Below, piece after piece: positions 46,395-54,639 of a stretch of DNA of 54,639 nt. Where the stretch lies: contig SPIB01000006.1 in the NCBI GenBank assembly GCA_004535785.1, positions 635 to 55,273 on the forward strand. Reading direction: 5' to 3'. A model generated the notes under the pieces. It was not told the origin of the DNA. It saw nothing but the letters and a program-made list of their open reading frames with translations, and made no database searches. The number at the start of each line of letters is the position of its first letter. Position 1 is the first letter of the stretch. The position numbers and the translations under genes are program-made. The DNA comes from Gammaproteobacteria bacterium LSUCC0112. Lineage in GTDB: Bacteria > Pseudomonadota > Gammaproteobacteria > Pseudomonadales > Pseudohongiellaceae.

Positions 46395-46928
46395 TTATTT
46401 CTTCTTCGCTTCTTTTCTGTAAACAACTTCATCCGAGTAACGAATACCTTTGCCTTTGTAAGGCTCTGGCGGTCTGAATCTCCGGATTTCAGATGCAACC
46501 TGTCCGAGCAACTGCTTGTCTGTTGAGCTCAATACGATCTCAGTTTGAGTTGGCGTTTCAGCAGTGACGCCAGCCGGCAACTTGTAATCGATCGGATGAG
46601 AATATCCAACTGCAATATTTACCACATCGCCCTGGGCTTTAGCGCGGTATCCGACGCCTTGCAGGGTCAGTTTGCGCTGAAATCCAGTGCTCACGCCCGT
46701 TACCATGTTATTGATCAGGGCACGGAAAGTACCGGCAAGCGCATCTGCCTGACGGGAGTTATTCTTAGGGGAAACCTGCAGTACACCGGCATCAACGACA
46801 ACTTGTACGTCGTTATGCAGATTGGTATTCAGGCTACCCTTGCTGCCTTTAACAGTGATCGCGCTTCCTGCGATGACTGTTTCAACACCCTTTGGCAATG
46901 TAATCGGGTTTTTAGCTACTCTGGACAT
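46395..46928 (-). CDS. rplF: 50S ribosomal protein L6
   Basis: 177 residues, as in E. coli. It begins MSRVAKNPITLPKGVE and has the signature PEPYKGKGIRYSDEVVYRKE near the end. It supports the sarcin-ricin loop region of the large subunit. Its start is 40 bp past rpsH. Confidence 0.99.
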   Translation of the reverse strand: MSRVAKNPITLPKGVETVIAGSAITVKGSKGSLNTNLHNDVQVVVDAGVLQVSPKNNSRQADALAGTFRALINNMVTGVSTGFQRKLTLQGVGYRAKAQGDVVNIAVGYSHPIDYKLPAGVTAETPTQTEIVLSSTDKQLLGQVASEIRRFRPPEPYKGKGIRYSDEVVYRKEAKKK

Positions 46929-46968
46929 AATCGTGCTCTATATGTGCTGTATCAAAGAATGTCGTGCA

Positions 46969-47364
46969 TCAGAATACTGAGCACAAAACTTCTCCGCCGA
47001 TACCGGCGGCACGGGCTTTCTTCTCAGTCATCACGCCCTGATTGGTGGACACGATGACAATACCAAGGCCCTGACGATTGCGCGGCATGTCGTCTTTGCC
47101 CTTGTATTGACGAAGGCCAGGCTTGCTCACGCGAATGATCTCTTCAATTACCGGCTTACCCTGGTAGTATTTGAGATCTACCGTCAATTGACTTTTTGCA
47201 CCGTCTTCAACGACAGCAAAGTTGCCAATGTAACCTTCGTCTTTTAACACTTCACAAATCGCCAGCTTCAGCTTGGATGACGGGCAGCTAACAATCGGCA
47301 GCTTGGCCATCTGGGCATTACGAATGCGTGTCAGCAAATCTGCTATTGGATCTGACATACTCAT
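46969..47364 (-). CDS. rpsH: 30S ribosomal protein S8
   Basis: 131 residues (E. coli 130). It begins [18 protein letters not shown] and ends [20 protein letters not shown]...LCSVF. It binds the central domain of 16S rRNA. In E. coli it also represses the spc operon at rplE. Confidence 0.99.
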   Translation of the reverse strand: MSMSDPIADLLTRIRNAQMAKLPIVSCPSSKLKLAICEVLKDEGYIGNFAVVEDGAKSQLTVDLKYYQGKPVIEEIIRVSKPGLRQYKGKDDMPRNRQGLGIVIVSTNQGVMTEKKARAAGIGGEVLCSVF

Positions 47365-47378
47365 ACTAGATACTCCGC

Positions 47379-47684
47379 TTACCAGCTGGCTTTGGTCAGG
47401 CCGGGAACGTCACCACGCATGGCGGCTTCACGCAGCTTGTGACGGCACATGCCGAATTTTCTATAAACACCGTGTGGTCGACCTGTGATACGGCAGCGCT
47501 TTTGCTGACGAACCGGACTTGCATCACGCGGCAACTTCTGAAATGCAATCTGTGCTTGCCACTTGTCATCGTCACTGGCATTCACGTCTGCAAGAATTGC
47601 TTTTAACGCAGCGCGCTTGGCAGCAAATTTTGCTACCGTTTCAGTGCGCTTCAATTCACGAGCAATCATTGAGGTCTTGGCCAT
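47379..47684 (-). CDS. rpsN: 30S ribosomal protein S14, long zinc-free form
   Basis: 101 residues, as in E. coli. It has [26 protein letters not shown] near the end. It lacks the CxxC pairs of the short zinc-binding form. Only one bp separates its start from the rplE stop. Confidence 0.98.
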   Translation of the reverse strand: MAKTSMIARELKRTETVAKFAAKRAALKAILADVNASDDDKWQAQIAFQKLPRDASPVRQQKRCRITGRPHGVYRKFGMCRHKLREAAMRGDVPGLTKASW

Positions 47685-47685
47685 C

Positions 47686-48252
47686 TCATGACTCCTTTGC
47701 AGCTTTAACTGCCATAGTTTTGAACGGGAAACGCATGGCGGCTAACAAAGCACGGCCTTCGTCATCGTTCTGTGCAGTGGTGGAGATGGTGATATCCATA
47801 CCGCGGATTTTATCTACTTTGTCGTATTCGATTTCCGGGAAAATGATCTGTTCAGTTACGCCCATTGCGTAATTTCCACGGCCGTCAAACGCCTTCGGGT
47901 TCAGACCACGGAAGTCGCGAATACGGGGAATCGCGATATCAACGAGCCTGTCGATGAATTCGTACATACGATCGCCGCGCAATGTCACTTTACAACCAAT
48001 TGGCCAGCCAGCGCGGATCTTGAATCCGGCGATTGACTTGCGCGCCTTGGTAATCACCGGTTTCTGACCGCTGATCATGACCATTTCAGCAACAGCATTA
48101 TCGAGCAACTTTTTGTCGCCGACTGCTTCACCCACACCCATATTCAGCACCACTTTGGTAATTCGTGGCACACGCATCGGATTATCGAACCCGAACTGCT
48201 TGGTCAGCGCGGGGATAACGTCACTTTTGTAAAATTCTTTCGACTGAGCCAT
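47686..48252 (-). CDS. rplE: 50S ribosomal protein L5
   Basis: 188 residues (E. coli 179). It has [43 protein letters not shown] and [12 protein letters not shown]. The extra length is a C-terminal MAVKAAKES tail. It binds 5S rRNA and contacts P-site tRNA. Confidence 0.99.
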   Translation of the reverse strand: MAQSKEFYKSDVIPALTKQFGFDNPMRVPRITKVVLNMGVGEAVGDKKLLDNAVAEMVMISGQKPVITKARKSIAGFKIRAGWPIGCKVTLRGDRMYEFIDRLVDIAIPRIRDFRGLNPKAFDGRGNYAMGVTEQIIFPEIEYDKVDKIRGMDITISTTAQNDDEGRALLAAMRFPFKTMAVKAAKES

Positions 48253-48272
48253 GTTGGCGACCTGCGTTTCCG

Positions 48273-48584
48273 TTAATCAATGACTTTGTTCGTGGATTTG
48301 TAAACGCGCTTCTTCAAACCATCTTCAACCAGGAAGCCAATACGATCAGCTTTGTTGGTTTCAGGATTGAAGATAGCTACGTTGGAAATATCCATCGGCG
48401 CTTCTTTCTCAACAATACCACCAGCGATACCTGCGTTAGGATTCGGCTTGGTATGTCGCTTTACAACGTTCATCCCACTGACTATTACTTTGTTCTCGCC
48501 AACCAGACGCGACACCGTTCCGCGCTTGCCCTTGTCTTTGCCAGCGATGACAATTACTTCGTCGTTACTTTTGATCTTTCGCAT
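48273..48584 (-). CDS. rplX: 50S ribosomal protein L24
   Basis: 103 residues. The KOW motif [19 protein letters not shown] is near the N-terminus, followed by [24 protein letters not shown]. It starts 50S assembly at the 5' end of 23S rRNA. Confidence 0.98.
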   Translation of the reverse strand: MRKIKSNDEVIVIAGKDKGKRGTVSRLVGENKVIVSGMNVVKRHTKPNPNAGIAGGIVEKEAPMDISNVAIFNPETNKADRIGFLVEDGLKKRVYKSTNKVID

Positions 48585-48603
48585 TTTGCGGCCTCAATAT
48601 CTG

Positions 48604-48972
48604 TCACAGCACTTCGGGTGCAAGTGAGATGATTCTCATGAACTTTTCTGTACGCAGTTCACGTGTCACCGGCCCGAACACACGCGTACCGATCGGCGCC
48701 TGCTGATTGTTGAGCAGGATCGCAGCATTGTCGTCGAACTTGATCAGCGAACCGTCAGCACGACGAACACCGCTTTTAGTGCGAACAACAAGCGCAGAAA
48801 GCACCTGGCCCTTCTTCACTTTTCCTCGGGGAATCGCTTCTTTCACTGTCACTTTGATGACATCCCCGATGCGGGCATAACGACGATGTGAACCGCCGAG
48901 CACTTTGATACACATTACTCGTTTGGCACCACTATTGTCTGCCACATCTAAATATGACTGTACCTGAATCAT
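48604..48972 (-). CDS. rplN: 50S ribosomal protein L14
   Basis: 122 residues. It begins [19 protein letters not shown] and has [21 protein letters not shown]. It forms bridge B8 with 16S rRNA. It is the first gene of the spc operon in E. coli; here 76 bp separate it from rpsQ, enough for a promoter. Confidence 0.99.
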   Translation of the reverse strand: MIQVQSYLDVADNSGAKRVMCIKVLGGSHRRYARIGDVIKVTVKEAIPRGKVKKGQVLSALVVRTKSGVRRADGSLIKFDDNAAILLNNQQAPIGTRVFGPVTRELRTEKFMRIISLAPEVL

Positions 48973-49012
48973 CGATTCTCTCCGAACCCTTAAAACTGTC
49001 GCTTAAGCAACA

Positions 49013-49026
49013 ACGCCGATTGGCGT
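49013..49026 (-). other. Small hairpin at the S10-spc operon junction
   Basis: ACGCC (49013-49017) and GGCGT (49022-49026) form a 5-bp stem with a 4-nt loop in the 76-bp rpsQ-rplN gap. GU pairs could extend it. It may be a weak terminator or processing site between operons. No convincing promoter was recognised beside it. Confidence 0.3.
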
Positions 49027-49048
49027 CAGAAAAACATTTATTGACCTG

Positions 49049-49327
49049 TCAGACTTGCGACGCTTTCTCATCAATAGAGATCAAAGCCCAGGTTTTGGTC
49101 TTTGAAATAGGACGCACTTCCTTAACGGTCACCTTGTCGCCCTCGCAGCACTCATTCTTTTCATCATGAGCATGCAGCTTGGAGGAACGGGTAATAAATT
49201 TGCCGTATACCGGGTGTTTAACCCGACGCTCGACCAGCACAACAATGGACTTGTCCATCTTGGCGCTGACGACTTTACCGGTCACGGTACGACCGGTTTT
49301 TGCTTCGTTGGTTTCATTAAGCGACAT
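49049..49327 (-). CDS. rpsQ: 30S ribosomal protein S17
   Basis: 92 residues (E. coli 84), with a longer N-terminus [13 protein letters not shown]. It has [27 protein letters not shown], with [11 protein letters not shown] following. It binds 16S rRNA early in assembly. It starts 2 bp after rpmC stops. Confidence 0.98.
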   Translation of the reverse strand: MSLNETNEAKTGRTVTGKVVSAKMDKSIVVLVERRVKHPVYGKFITRSSKLHAHDEKNECCEGDKVTVKEVRPISKTKTWALISIDEKASQV

Positions 49328-49329
49328 AA

Positions 49330-49527
49330 TCAGGATCCACTTTTCTGCTTTTCAGTAATGATGGTCTTTACACGGGCGATGTCACCCTTCACTGCAGATA
49401 GCAGATGTGTCTGGCCCAGTTGACCCGTACGCTTCTGAATTCTGTAGTTGAACTGGGCCCGATACAGACCGACAAGCTGCTCATTCAGCTCTACAACTGA
49501 TTTTTCACGCAATTCGCTGGCTTTCAT
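49330..49527 (-). CDS. rpmC: 50S ribosomal protein L29
   Basis: 65 residues. It begins [18 protein letters not shown] and ends [14 protein letters not shown]. It sits at the tunnel exit near L23. Its ATG shares one base with the rplP stop (TAATG), so translation is coupled. Confidence 0.98.
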   Translation of the reverse strand: MKASELREKSVVELNEQLVGLYRAQFNYRIQKRTGQLGQTHLLSAVKGDIARVKTIITEKQKSGS

Positions 49528-49940
49528 TACATCACCGTCCGTTTTACAAAAGTGGTCTCAAACGGGAGCTTTGCAGCAGCCAATTGAAACGCTTCGCGAG
49601 CCAGTGCTTCGTCAACACCTTCGATCTCGAACATCACGCGACCCGGCTGAATCTGCGCCACCCAATATTCAACGCTACCCTTACCTTTACCTTGACGAAC
49701 CTCAAGAGGCTTCTGGGTAATTGGCTTGTCCGGAAACACACGAATCCAGATTTTACCGCCACGCTTCACGTGACGAGTCATTGCGCGACGGGCTGATTCT
49801 ATCTGCCGCGCAGTCAAACGACCTCGACCGATTGCTTTCAGGCCGAACTCGCCGAAATCAACATTGCTGCCGCGATGTGACAGGCCACGGTTGCGGCCCT
49901 TCATCATCTTTCTAAATTTGGTACGCTTTGGTTGTAACAT
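49527..49940 (-). CDS. rplP: 50S ribosomal protein L16
   Basis: 137 residues (E. coli 136). It begins [19 protein letters not shown] and has [24 protein letters not shown]. It helps form the A site of the large subunit. Confidence 0.99.
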   Translation of the reverse strand: MLQPKRTKFRKMMKGRNRGLSHRGSNVDFGEFGLKAIGRGRLTARQIESARRAMTRHVKRGGKIWIRVFPDKPITQKPLEVRQGKGKGSVEYWVAQIQPGRVMFEIEGVDEALAREAFQLAAAKLPFETTFVKRTVM

Positions 49941-49953
49941 CTTGGCCTATCCT

Positions 49954-50622
49954 CTACTTGGACGCTTTCTGCGGAGCCGCGTGGACTTCCTTCAGATCCA
50001 GGATTTCGCCTTTGAAAATCCAGACCTTAACGCCAATAATCCCGTAAGTTGTACTGGCTTCCGACGTGGCATAATCAATGTCAGCGCGCAGCGTATGAAG
50101 CGGAACCCGACCTTCACGATACCATTCTGTACGAGCAATTTCGGCACCGCCCAATCGACCACTTACCTGAATCTTGATACCTTCAGCGCCTTGGCGCATG
50201 GCATTTTGTACCGCGCGCTTCATCGCACGACGGAACATCACACGACGCTCAAGCTGCTGTGTAATGCTGTCTGCTACCAGCAGCGCATCCAGATCAGGCT
50301 TACGGATTTCTTCGATATTGATGTGCACAGGCACACCCATCTTTGCGATCAATGCAGAACGCAGAACTTCGACGTCTTCACCTTTTTTGCCGATCACAAT
50401 ACCAGGACGGGCAGAATGGATGGTGATGCGAGCTGTTTGTGCCGGGCGTTCAATATCAATCCGGGAAACAGAAGCACTAGCCAGCTGTTTGCGAATGTAT
50501 TCACGCACCTGCAAGTCAACAAGCAAATGCTCAGCATAATTTTTGCCTTCAGCAAACCATACTGAAGTGTGCTTTTTAACTATACCAAGCCGAATTCCGG
50601 TTGGATGTACTTTCTGACCCAT
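49954..50622 (-). CDS. rpsC: 30S ribosomal protein S3
   Basis: 222 residues (E. coli 233, shorter C-terminus). It begins [16 protein letters not shown]. The KH domain has [17 protein letters not shown], and the C-terminal half has [30 protein letters not shown]. It lines the mRNA entry channel. Confidence 0.99.
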   Translation of the reverse strand: MGQKVHPTGIRLGIVKKHTSVWFAEGKNYAEHLLVDLQVREYIRKQLASASVSRIDIERPAQTARITIHSARPGIVIGKKGEDVEVLRSALIAKMGVPVHINIEEIRKPDLDALLVADSITQQLERRVMFRRAMKRAVQNAMRQGAEGIKIQVSGRLGGAEIARTEWYREGRVPLHTLRADIDYATSEASTTYGIIGVKVWIFKGEILDLKEVHAAPQKASK

Positions 50623-50631
50623 CCTGATCTC

Positions 50632-50964
50632 CTACTTATCGGCTACTTTAACGGTAATGTGGCAGGTGCGTTTCACGATCCGGTCAGCGCGGCCTTTGGC
50701 ACGCGGACGAATACGCTTCAAGCTCATACCTTCATCGACATAGATAGTGGAGACTTTCAACTCGTCCACATCCGCCCCTTCATTATGCTCCGCGTTAGCG
50801 ATTGCAGAATTCAACACTTTCTTGATGATGTCAGCGCCCTTCTTCGGGCTGTACGTCAACAACTGCAGCGCTTCTTCTACTGCTTTGCCGCGAATCTGAT
50901 CAGCAACCAGCCTTGCCTTCTGGGCAGAGAGCCGAGCGCCGCGCAATATTGCTACAACTTCCAT
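50632..50964 (-). CDS. rplV: 50S ribosomal protein L22
   Basis: 110 residues, as in E. coli. It begins [19 protein letters not shown]. The tunnel-facing hairpin lies around [15 protein letters not shown]. Its tip is the usual place of macrolide-resistance changes; nothing odd is seen. Confidence 0.99.
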   Translation of the reverse strand: MEVVAILRGARLSAQKARLVADQIRGKAVEEALQLLTYSPKKGADIIKKVLNSAIANAEHNEGADVDELKVSTIYVDEGMSLKRIRPRAKGRADRIVKRTCHITVKVADK

Positions 50965-50981
50965 CTCATTTTCCCCGCTAA

Positions 50982-51257
50982 TCAGCGCTTGGCTTTCTTG
51001 TCAGCCGCGTGGCCACGGTAATTCCGTGTCAGCGCGAATTCGCCCAGCTTGTGGCCTACCATGTCTTCGGAAATAAACACGGGCACATGCTGCTGTCCGT
51101 TGTGCACGGCAATAGTCAAACCGAGCATATCCGGAGAAATCATCGAGCGACGCGACCAGGTTTTGATCGGACGCTTGTCATTGGCATCCCGCGCTGTCTG
51201 CACTTTTTTCATCAAATGAAGGTCGATAAATGGACCTTTTTTAAGTGAACGTGGCAC
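50982..51257 (-). CDS. rpsS: 30S ribosomal protein S19
   Basis: 91 residues. It begins [19 protein letters not shown] and has [23 protein letters not shown], then [16 protein letters not shown]. It sits in the 30S head beside S13. Confidence 0.99.
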   Translation of the reverse strand: MPRSLKKGPFIDLHLMKKVQTARDANDKRPIKTWSRRSMISPDMLGLTIAVHNGQQHVPVFISEDMVGHKLGEFALTRNYRGHAADKKAKR

Positions 51258-51281
51258 TTTTATTTCCTCTGTAGTCAGGCC

Positions 51282-52112
51282 TTATCGGCTAGCATTTCTA
51301 CGGCGTACGATCATCTTGGTAGTACGCTTGTTTGTCCTGGTCTTATAACCCTTGGTTGGAACGCCCCACGGTGATACAGGATGGCGTCCGCCTGAAGTAC
51401 GACCTTCACCACCACCCATTGGGTGATCTACCGGGTTCATTGCCACACCGCGCACTGTTGGGCGTACACCACGCCATCGCTTGGCACCGGCTTTACCCAG
51501 TGAGCGCAAGCTGTGCTCGGAGTTTGAAACTTCACCCAGTGTTGCACGGCAATCAGCCAACACTTTGCGCATCTCGCCTGACTTCAGACGCAGAGTCGCA
51601 TGGTTACCTTCTTTTGCTACCAACTGAGCGGAACCACCAGCTGAACGCGCGATCTGCGCACCTTTGCCAGGCTTCATCTCAACACAGTGAACGGTGCTAC
51701 CCAGCGGAATATTACGCAATGGCAAGCAATTACCAGTCTTGATTGGCGCATCGTGACCAGAGAGCAATGTATCGCCAGCACTCACTTTTGCCGGTGCAAT
51801 GATGTAGCGACGCTCACCGTCTGCATACAACACCAGAGCAATATTGGCGGTACGGTTCGGGTCATACTCCAAACGCTCTACTTTCGCCACAATACCGTCT
51901 TTGTCACGACGAAAATCTACGATTCGATACTTCTGCTTGTGACCACCACCCACATGACGGGTTGTGATACGACCAGCATTGTTACGACCACCTGTTTTTG
52001 CCTTGGCGGTCACAAGAGGTGCGTAAGGCTCGCCTGTATGCAACTCTTTGTTTACGATCTTTACGACAAACCTGCGCCCTGGCGAGGTGGGTTTACATTT
52101 TACGACTGCCAT
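51282..52112 (-). CDS. rplB: 50S ribosomal protein L2
   Basis: 276 residues (E. coli 273). It begins [19 protein letters not shown]. The C-terminus has [17 protein letters not shown] with the conserved His near the peptidyl transferase centre, then a basic tail. Confidence 0.99.
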   Translation of the reverse strand: MAVVKCKPTSPGRRFVVKIVNKELHTGEPYAPLVTAKAKTGGRNNAGRITTRHVGGGHKQKYRIVDFRRDKDGIVAKVERLEYDPNRTANIALVLYADGERRYIIAPAKVSAGDTLLSGHDAPIKTGNCLPLRNIPLGSTVHCVEMKPGKGAQIARSAGGSAQLVAKEGNHATLRLKSGEMRKVLADCRATLGEVSNSEHSLRSLGKAGAKRWRGVRPTVRGVAMNPVDHPMGGGEGRTSGGRHPVSPWGVPTKGYKTRTNKRTTKMIVRRRNASR

Positions 52113-52127
52113 AACCGCGACCCTTCC

Positions 52128-52427
52128 TTACACCGCTGTTGCAAAGTCAATTTCCTGACCTTGCGCGAGCTTGACGTAAGCCTTTTTCCAGTTTGATTTT
52201 TGACGAATCTTGCCTCGCGAAGTGCGCTTTGTCTTGCCCTTCACATTCAGCACCTGAAGATCTTCAACTGTAACGTTGAACAACTTCTCGATCGCCTCGC
52301 GAATCTCCGGCTTGGTAGCATCGTTGGCAACGCGGAAGGCAATTTGATTGCGCTTCTCAGCCATGATGGCAGCCTTCTCGGAAATATGCGGGCCTACGAT
52401 AACGGAATACAGTCTCGCTTGGTTCAT
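52128..52427 (-). CDS. rplW: 50S ribosomal protein L23
   Basis: 99 residues. It has [23 protein letters not shown] and [17 protein letters not shown]. It is the docking site of trigger factor and SRP at the tunnel exit. Its ATG overlaps the rplD stop by 4 bp. Confidence 0.99.
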   Translation of the reverse strand: MNQARLYSVIVGPHISEKAAIMAEKRNQIAFRVANDATKPEIREAIEKLFNVTVEDLQVLNVKGKTKRTSRGKIRQKSNWKKAYVKLAQGQEIDFATAV

Positions 52428-53047
52428 GCCAGCATCTCCTCTACTTTCTTCAGAGCAGGAACGGTCATGATCACCTTTTCGAAACCGATCAGACTAACCG
52501 GATCAAGGCCTGCCACATCAAGCACGTCAACTTTGTGCAGATTGCGAGCAGCAAGGTAGAGGTTCTCTGCCACTTCGTGCGCCACAATCAATACGTTTTC
52601 AACTGCAAACTCTTTCAGCTTGCTAGCCAGATCTTTGGTTTTGTGCGAATCAAGCGTGAACTGCTCTACAACGATCAGACGATCCTGACGCAGCAACTCG
52701 GACAATATGCTGCGCATTGCGCCGCGATACATCTTACGATTGATCTTCTTGCTGTGATCCTGAGGACGTGCAGCAAACGTCACACCACCTGATCGCCAGA
52801 TTGGGCTGCGAGTAGTACCGGCACGAGCACGACCACTGCCCTTTTGACGCCACGGCTTGCGACCACCACCACGAACATCAGAGCGGGTCTTTTGCTGAAC
52901 AGTACCCTGACGAGCACCTGCTAGATAAGTAACTACCGCCTGGTGAACCAGCGCTTCATTAAATTCTTTGCCAAACGTCTCTTCTGAAACAGAAACGGTA
53001 GCTGCACCGGACTGGTTACCGAGCTTTGAAAGATTAACTTCGATCAT
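52424..53047 (-). CDS. rplD: 50S ribosomal protein L4
   Basis: 207 residues (E. coli 201). The tunnel loop has [29 protein letters not shown]-like [21 protein letters not shown] follows. In E. coli L4 also represses the S10 operon through its leader. Here the leader before rpsJ is short (about 85 nt). Confidence 0.99.
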   Translation of the reverse strand: MIEVNLSKLGNQSGAATVSVSEETFGKEFNEALVHQAVVTYLAGARQGTVQQKTRSDVRGGGRKPWRQKGSGRARAGTTRSPIWRSGGVTFAARPQDHSKKINRKMYRGAMRSILSELLRQDRLIVVEQFTLDSHKTKDLASKLKEFAVENVLIVAHEVAENLYLAARNLHKVDVLDVAGLDPVSLIGFEKVIMTVPALKKVEEMLA

Positions 53048-53050
53048 CGC

Positions 53051-53704
53051 TTACCCCCTGGATCCGACTGACTTGACGGAAGGACGTACAATCACGCGCG
53101 AACCAGTCGCACCGGGAATTGCACCTTTCACAATCAAGAGATTATTTTCGGAGTCCACGCGAATTACTTCGAGAGACTGAGTAGTCACACGCACATCACC
53201 AAGATGGCCAGACATCTTTTTGCCTTTCCATACACGACCTGGAGTTTGACACTGACCGATAGAACCAGGCGCGCGGTGAGACAATGAGTTGCCGTGAGTA
53301 GCATCTTGCATGCGGAAGTTATGACGCTTGATCGCACCAGCGTAACCCTTACCTTTAGAGGTACCAGTTACGTCGACTTTTTGACCCGCTTCGAAAATTG
53401 ACACGGTCAGCTCGCTGCCAGGCGCGAAATCTGCAAGCTCTTGCTGACCAGCACGGAACTCCCAAAGGCCCAGACCAGCCTCAGTACCAGCCTTGGCAAA
53501 ATGCCCTGCTTCGGAACGACTTACGCGGGAAGCTTTGCGTTCACCCACAGTCACCTGAACGGCGCTATAGCCATCCACTTCCTCAGTCTTGAGCTGAGTA
53601 ACTCTATTCGGGCTGACCTCAACCACTGTTACCGGGATAGACTCGCCAGCTTCAGTGAATATACGGGTCATGCCGCTCTTTCGACCGACCAAACCAATCG
53701 ACAT
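53051..53704 (-). CDS. rplC: 50S ribosomal protein L3
   Basis: 217 residues (E. coli 209). It begins [20 protein letters not shown]. The long loop has [23 protein letters not shown] and [19 protein letters not shown], the glutamine being the PrmB methylation site. It is separated from rpsJ by an unusually long 182-bp spacer. Confidence 0.98.
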   Translation of the reverse strand: MSIGLVGRKSGMTRIFTEAGESIPVTVVEVSPNRVTQLKTEEVDGYSAVQVTVGERKASRVSRSEAGHFAKAGTEAGLGLWEFRAGQQELADFAPGSELTVSIFEAGQKVDVTGTSKGKGYAGAIKRHNFRMQDATHGNSLSHRAPGSIGQCQTPGRVWKGKKMSGHLGDVRVTTQSLEVIRVDSENNLLIVKGAIPGATGSRVIVRPSVKSVGSRG

Positions 53705-53886
53705 TTTTTGAACCTCATCGTGTACGGGGCTTGAACCCGCTATGGCTGCTATCGCATTACACCATGTCTGCTTTAGGGCAGATTACGCCCATTGAGCTCG
53801 CTGTTATCAGTGATACTTTTACTGAATCATTTCTCGCTACTATTAAACAAACCGGCCTAACACAAAACTCTTGATTATTTCAGCCC
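53705..53886 (-). other. Long structured rpsJ-rplC spacer with tRNA-like arms
   Basis: The spacer is 182 bp, where E. coli has about 30. Read on the minus strand it carries a TCTGC/GCAGA stem (53782-53778 with 53771-53767), an ATGGT...GCCAT stem, and a 5-bp/7-nt arm (53740-53724) whose loop region GGTTCAAGCCC fits the tRNA T-arm consensus. No 7-bp acceptor stem or anticodon arm can be drawn, so no tRNA is called. Confidence 0.45.
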
Positions 53887-54198
<312 letters not shown>

Positions 54199-54288
54199 CT
54201 AGTCTGCTCTCCAAAAACTTTTTTAAATTAAACAGTTACTTTTTATCAGTCGCCAAACCTGTTTGGGCACCTGAAAAAAGGAGACGGA

Positions 54289-54317
54289 ATTCTAAGGCTG
54301 AAGCCCGCCAGTGTCAA
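54289..54317 (-). promoter_or_regulatory. Strong sigma-70-type promoter of the S10 operon
   Basis: On the minus strand TTGACA (54317-54312) is followed by exactly 17 nt and then TAGAAT (54294-54289). Transcription should begin near 54282, giving a leader of about 85 nt before rpsJ. That leader contains a short GCCcAAAC/GTTTGGC hairpin at about 54252-54268. Confidence 0.85.
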
Positions 54318-54355
54318 CAACAAAACTATTTATTACTCATTTAGTTACTACCTAC

Positions 54356-54384
54356 AAAAAGAGGCGACCAGAGGCCGCCTCTTT

Positions 54385-54386
<2 letters not shown>
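54356..54386 (-). terminator. Intrinsic terminator directly after tuf
   Basis: AAAAAGAGGCG (54356-54366) and CGCCTCTTTTT (54376-54386) form an 11-bp stem around a 9-nt loop, with a T-run on the minus-strand exit side. It starts within the tuf stop codon and separates tuf from the S10 promoter. Confidence 0.9.

Positions 54387-54639
<253 letters not shown>

Noticed and set aside
53720-53790. A complete tRNA gene in the rpsJ-rplC spacer
   Set aside because: The T-arm-like and D-arm-like pieces cannot be joined by a 7-bp acceptor stem or an anticodon arm, so it is reported only as tRNA-like.

Overview
The window looks like a chromosomal piece of a gammaproteobacterium. It carries an intact tuf-S10-spc-alpha ribosomal cluster in the E. 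coli/Pseudomonas gene order. The ribosomal proteins and the RNA polymerase alpha C-terminal domain read very close to E. coli. A TonB receptor, outer membrane barrel, lipoproteins and many secreted proteins show a Gram-negative envelope. A free-living, probably aquatic heterotroph is an inference from the secreted hydrolases, the Calx-beta-type surface protein and the BLUF photoreceptor; genus cannot be read from the sequence. No tRNA, rRNA, CRISPR array, insertion sequence or phage gene was found.

Layout. (1) 1-6094: the 3' part of a giant Calx-beta-type repeat protein, followed 25 bp later by a small outer membrane barrel. (2) 6089-23805: an 18-kb signalling island with three hybrid histidine kinases, each paired with an HD-GYP protein, one membrane diguanylate cyclase, an OmpR-type response regulator with no adjacent kinase, a short BLUF blue-light receptor and a TonB-dependent receptor. 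It has all parts needed to make, break and regulate cyclic di-GMP, with light and nutrient inputs placed in the middle. (3) 23915-34924: mostly exported or accessory proteins. These include a MORN-like periplasmic protein, an esterase/lipoprotein/serine-hydrolase run, a redoxin-cytochrome c-copper monooxygenase-like fusion, a TetR regulator, a glutaredoxin, a DUF2214 membrane protein, a carboxylesterase, a secreted methyltransferase-like protein, a SUKH protein and a secreted alpha/beta hydrolase. (4) 34944-40049: divergent glpD and glpK, then a histidine phosphatase, a DUF1499 membrane protein and lspA. (5) 40148-54639, all on the minus strand: rplQ, rpoA, rpsD, rpsK, rpsM, rpmJ (38 residues, GTG start), secY, then the spc and S10 operons back to rpsJ, and the 3' end of tuf.

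Regulatory signals visible in the DNA include a strong sigma-70-type promoter and a tuf terminator before rpsJ, bidirectional terminators at 27655-27680 and 40106-40125, a long perfect inverted repeat between glpD and glpK, a palindrome upstream of the redoxin fusion gene, a 10-bp-spaced TGTACA repeat between two HD-GYP genes, and structured spacers before rpsM and rplC.

The best candidate for something undescribed is the signalling island. BLUF light reception, an OmpR-type regulator, three kinase/HD-GYP pairs (one HD-GYP with a metal-ligand His replaced by Arg) and a TonB receptor are packed tail-to-tail and head-to-head with overlapping ends.
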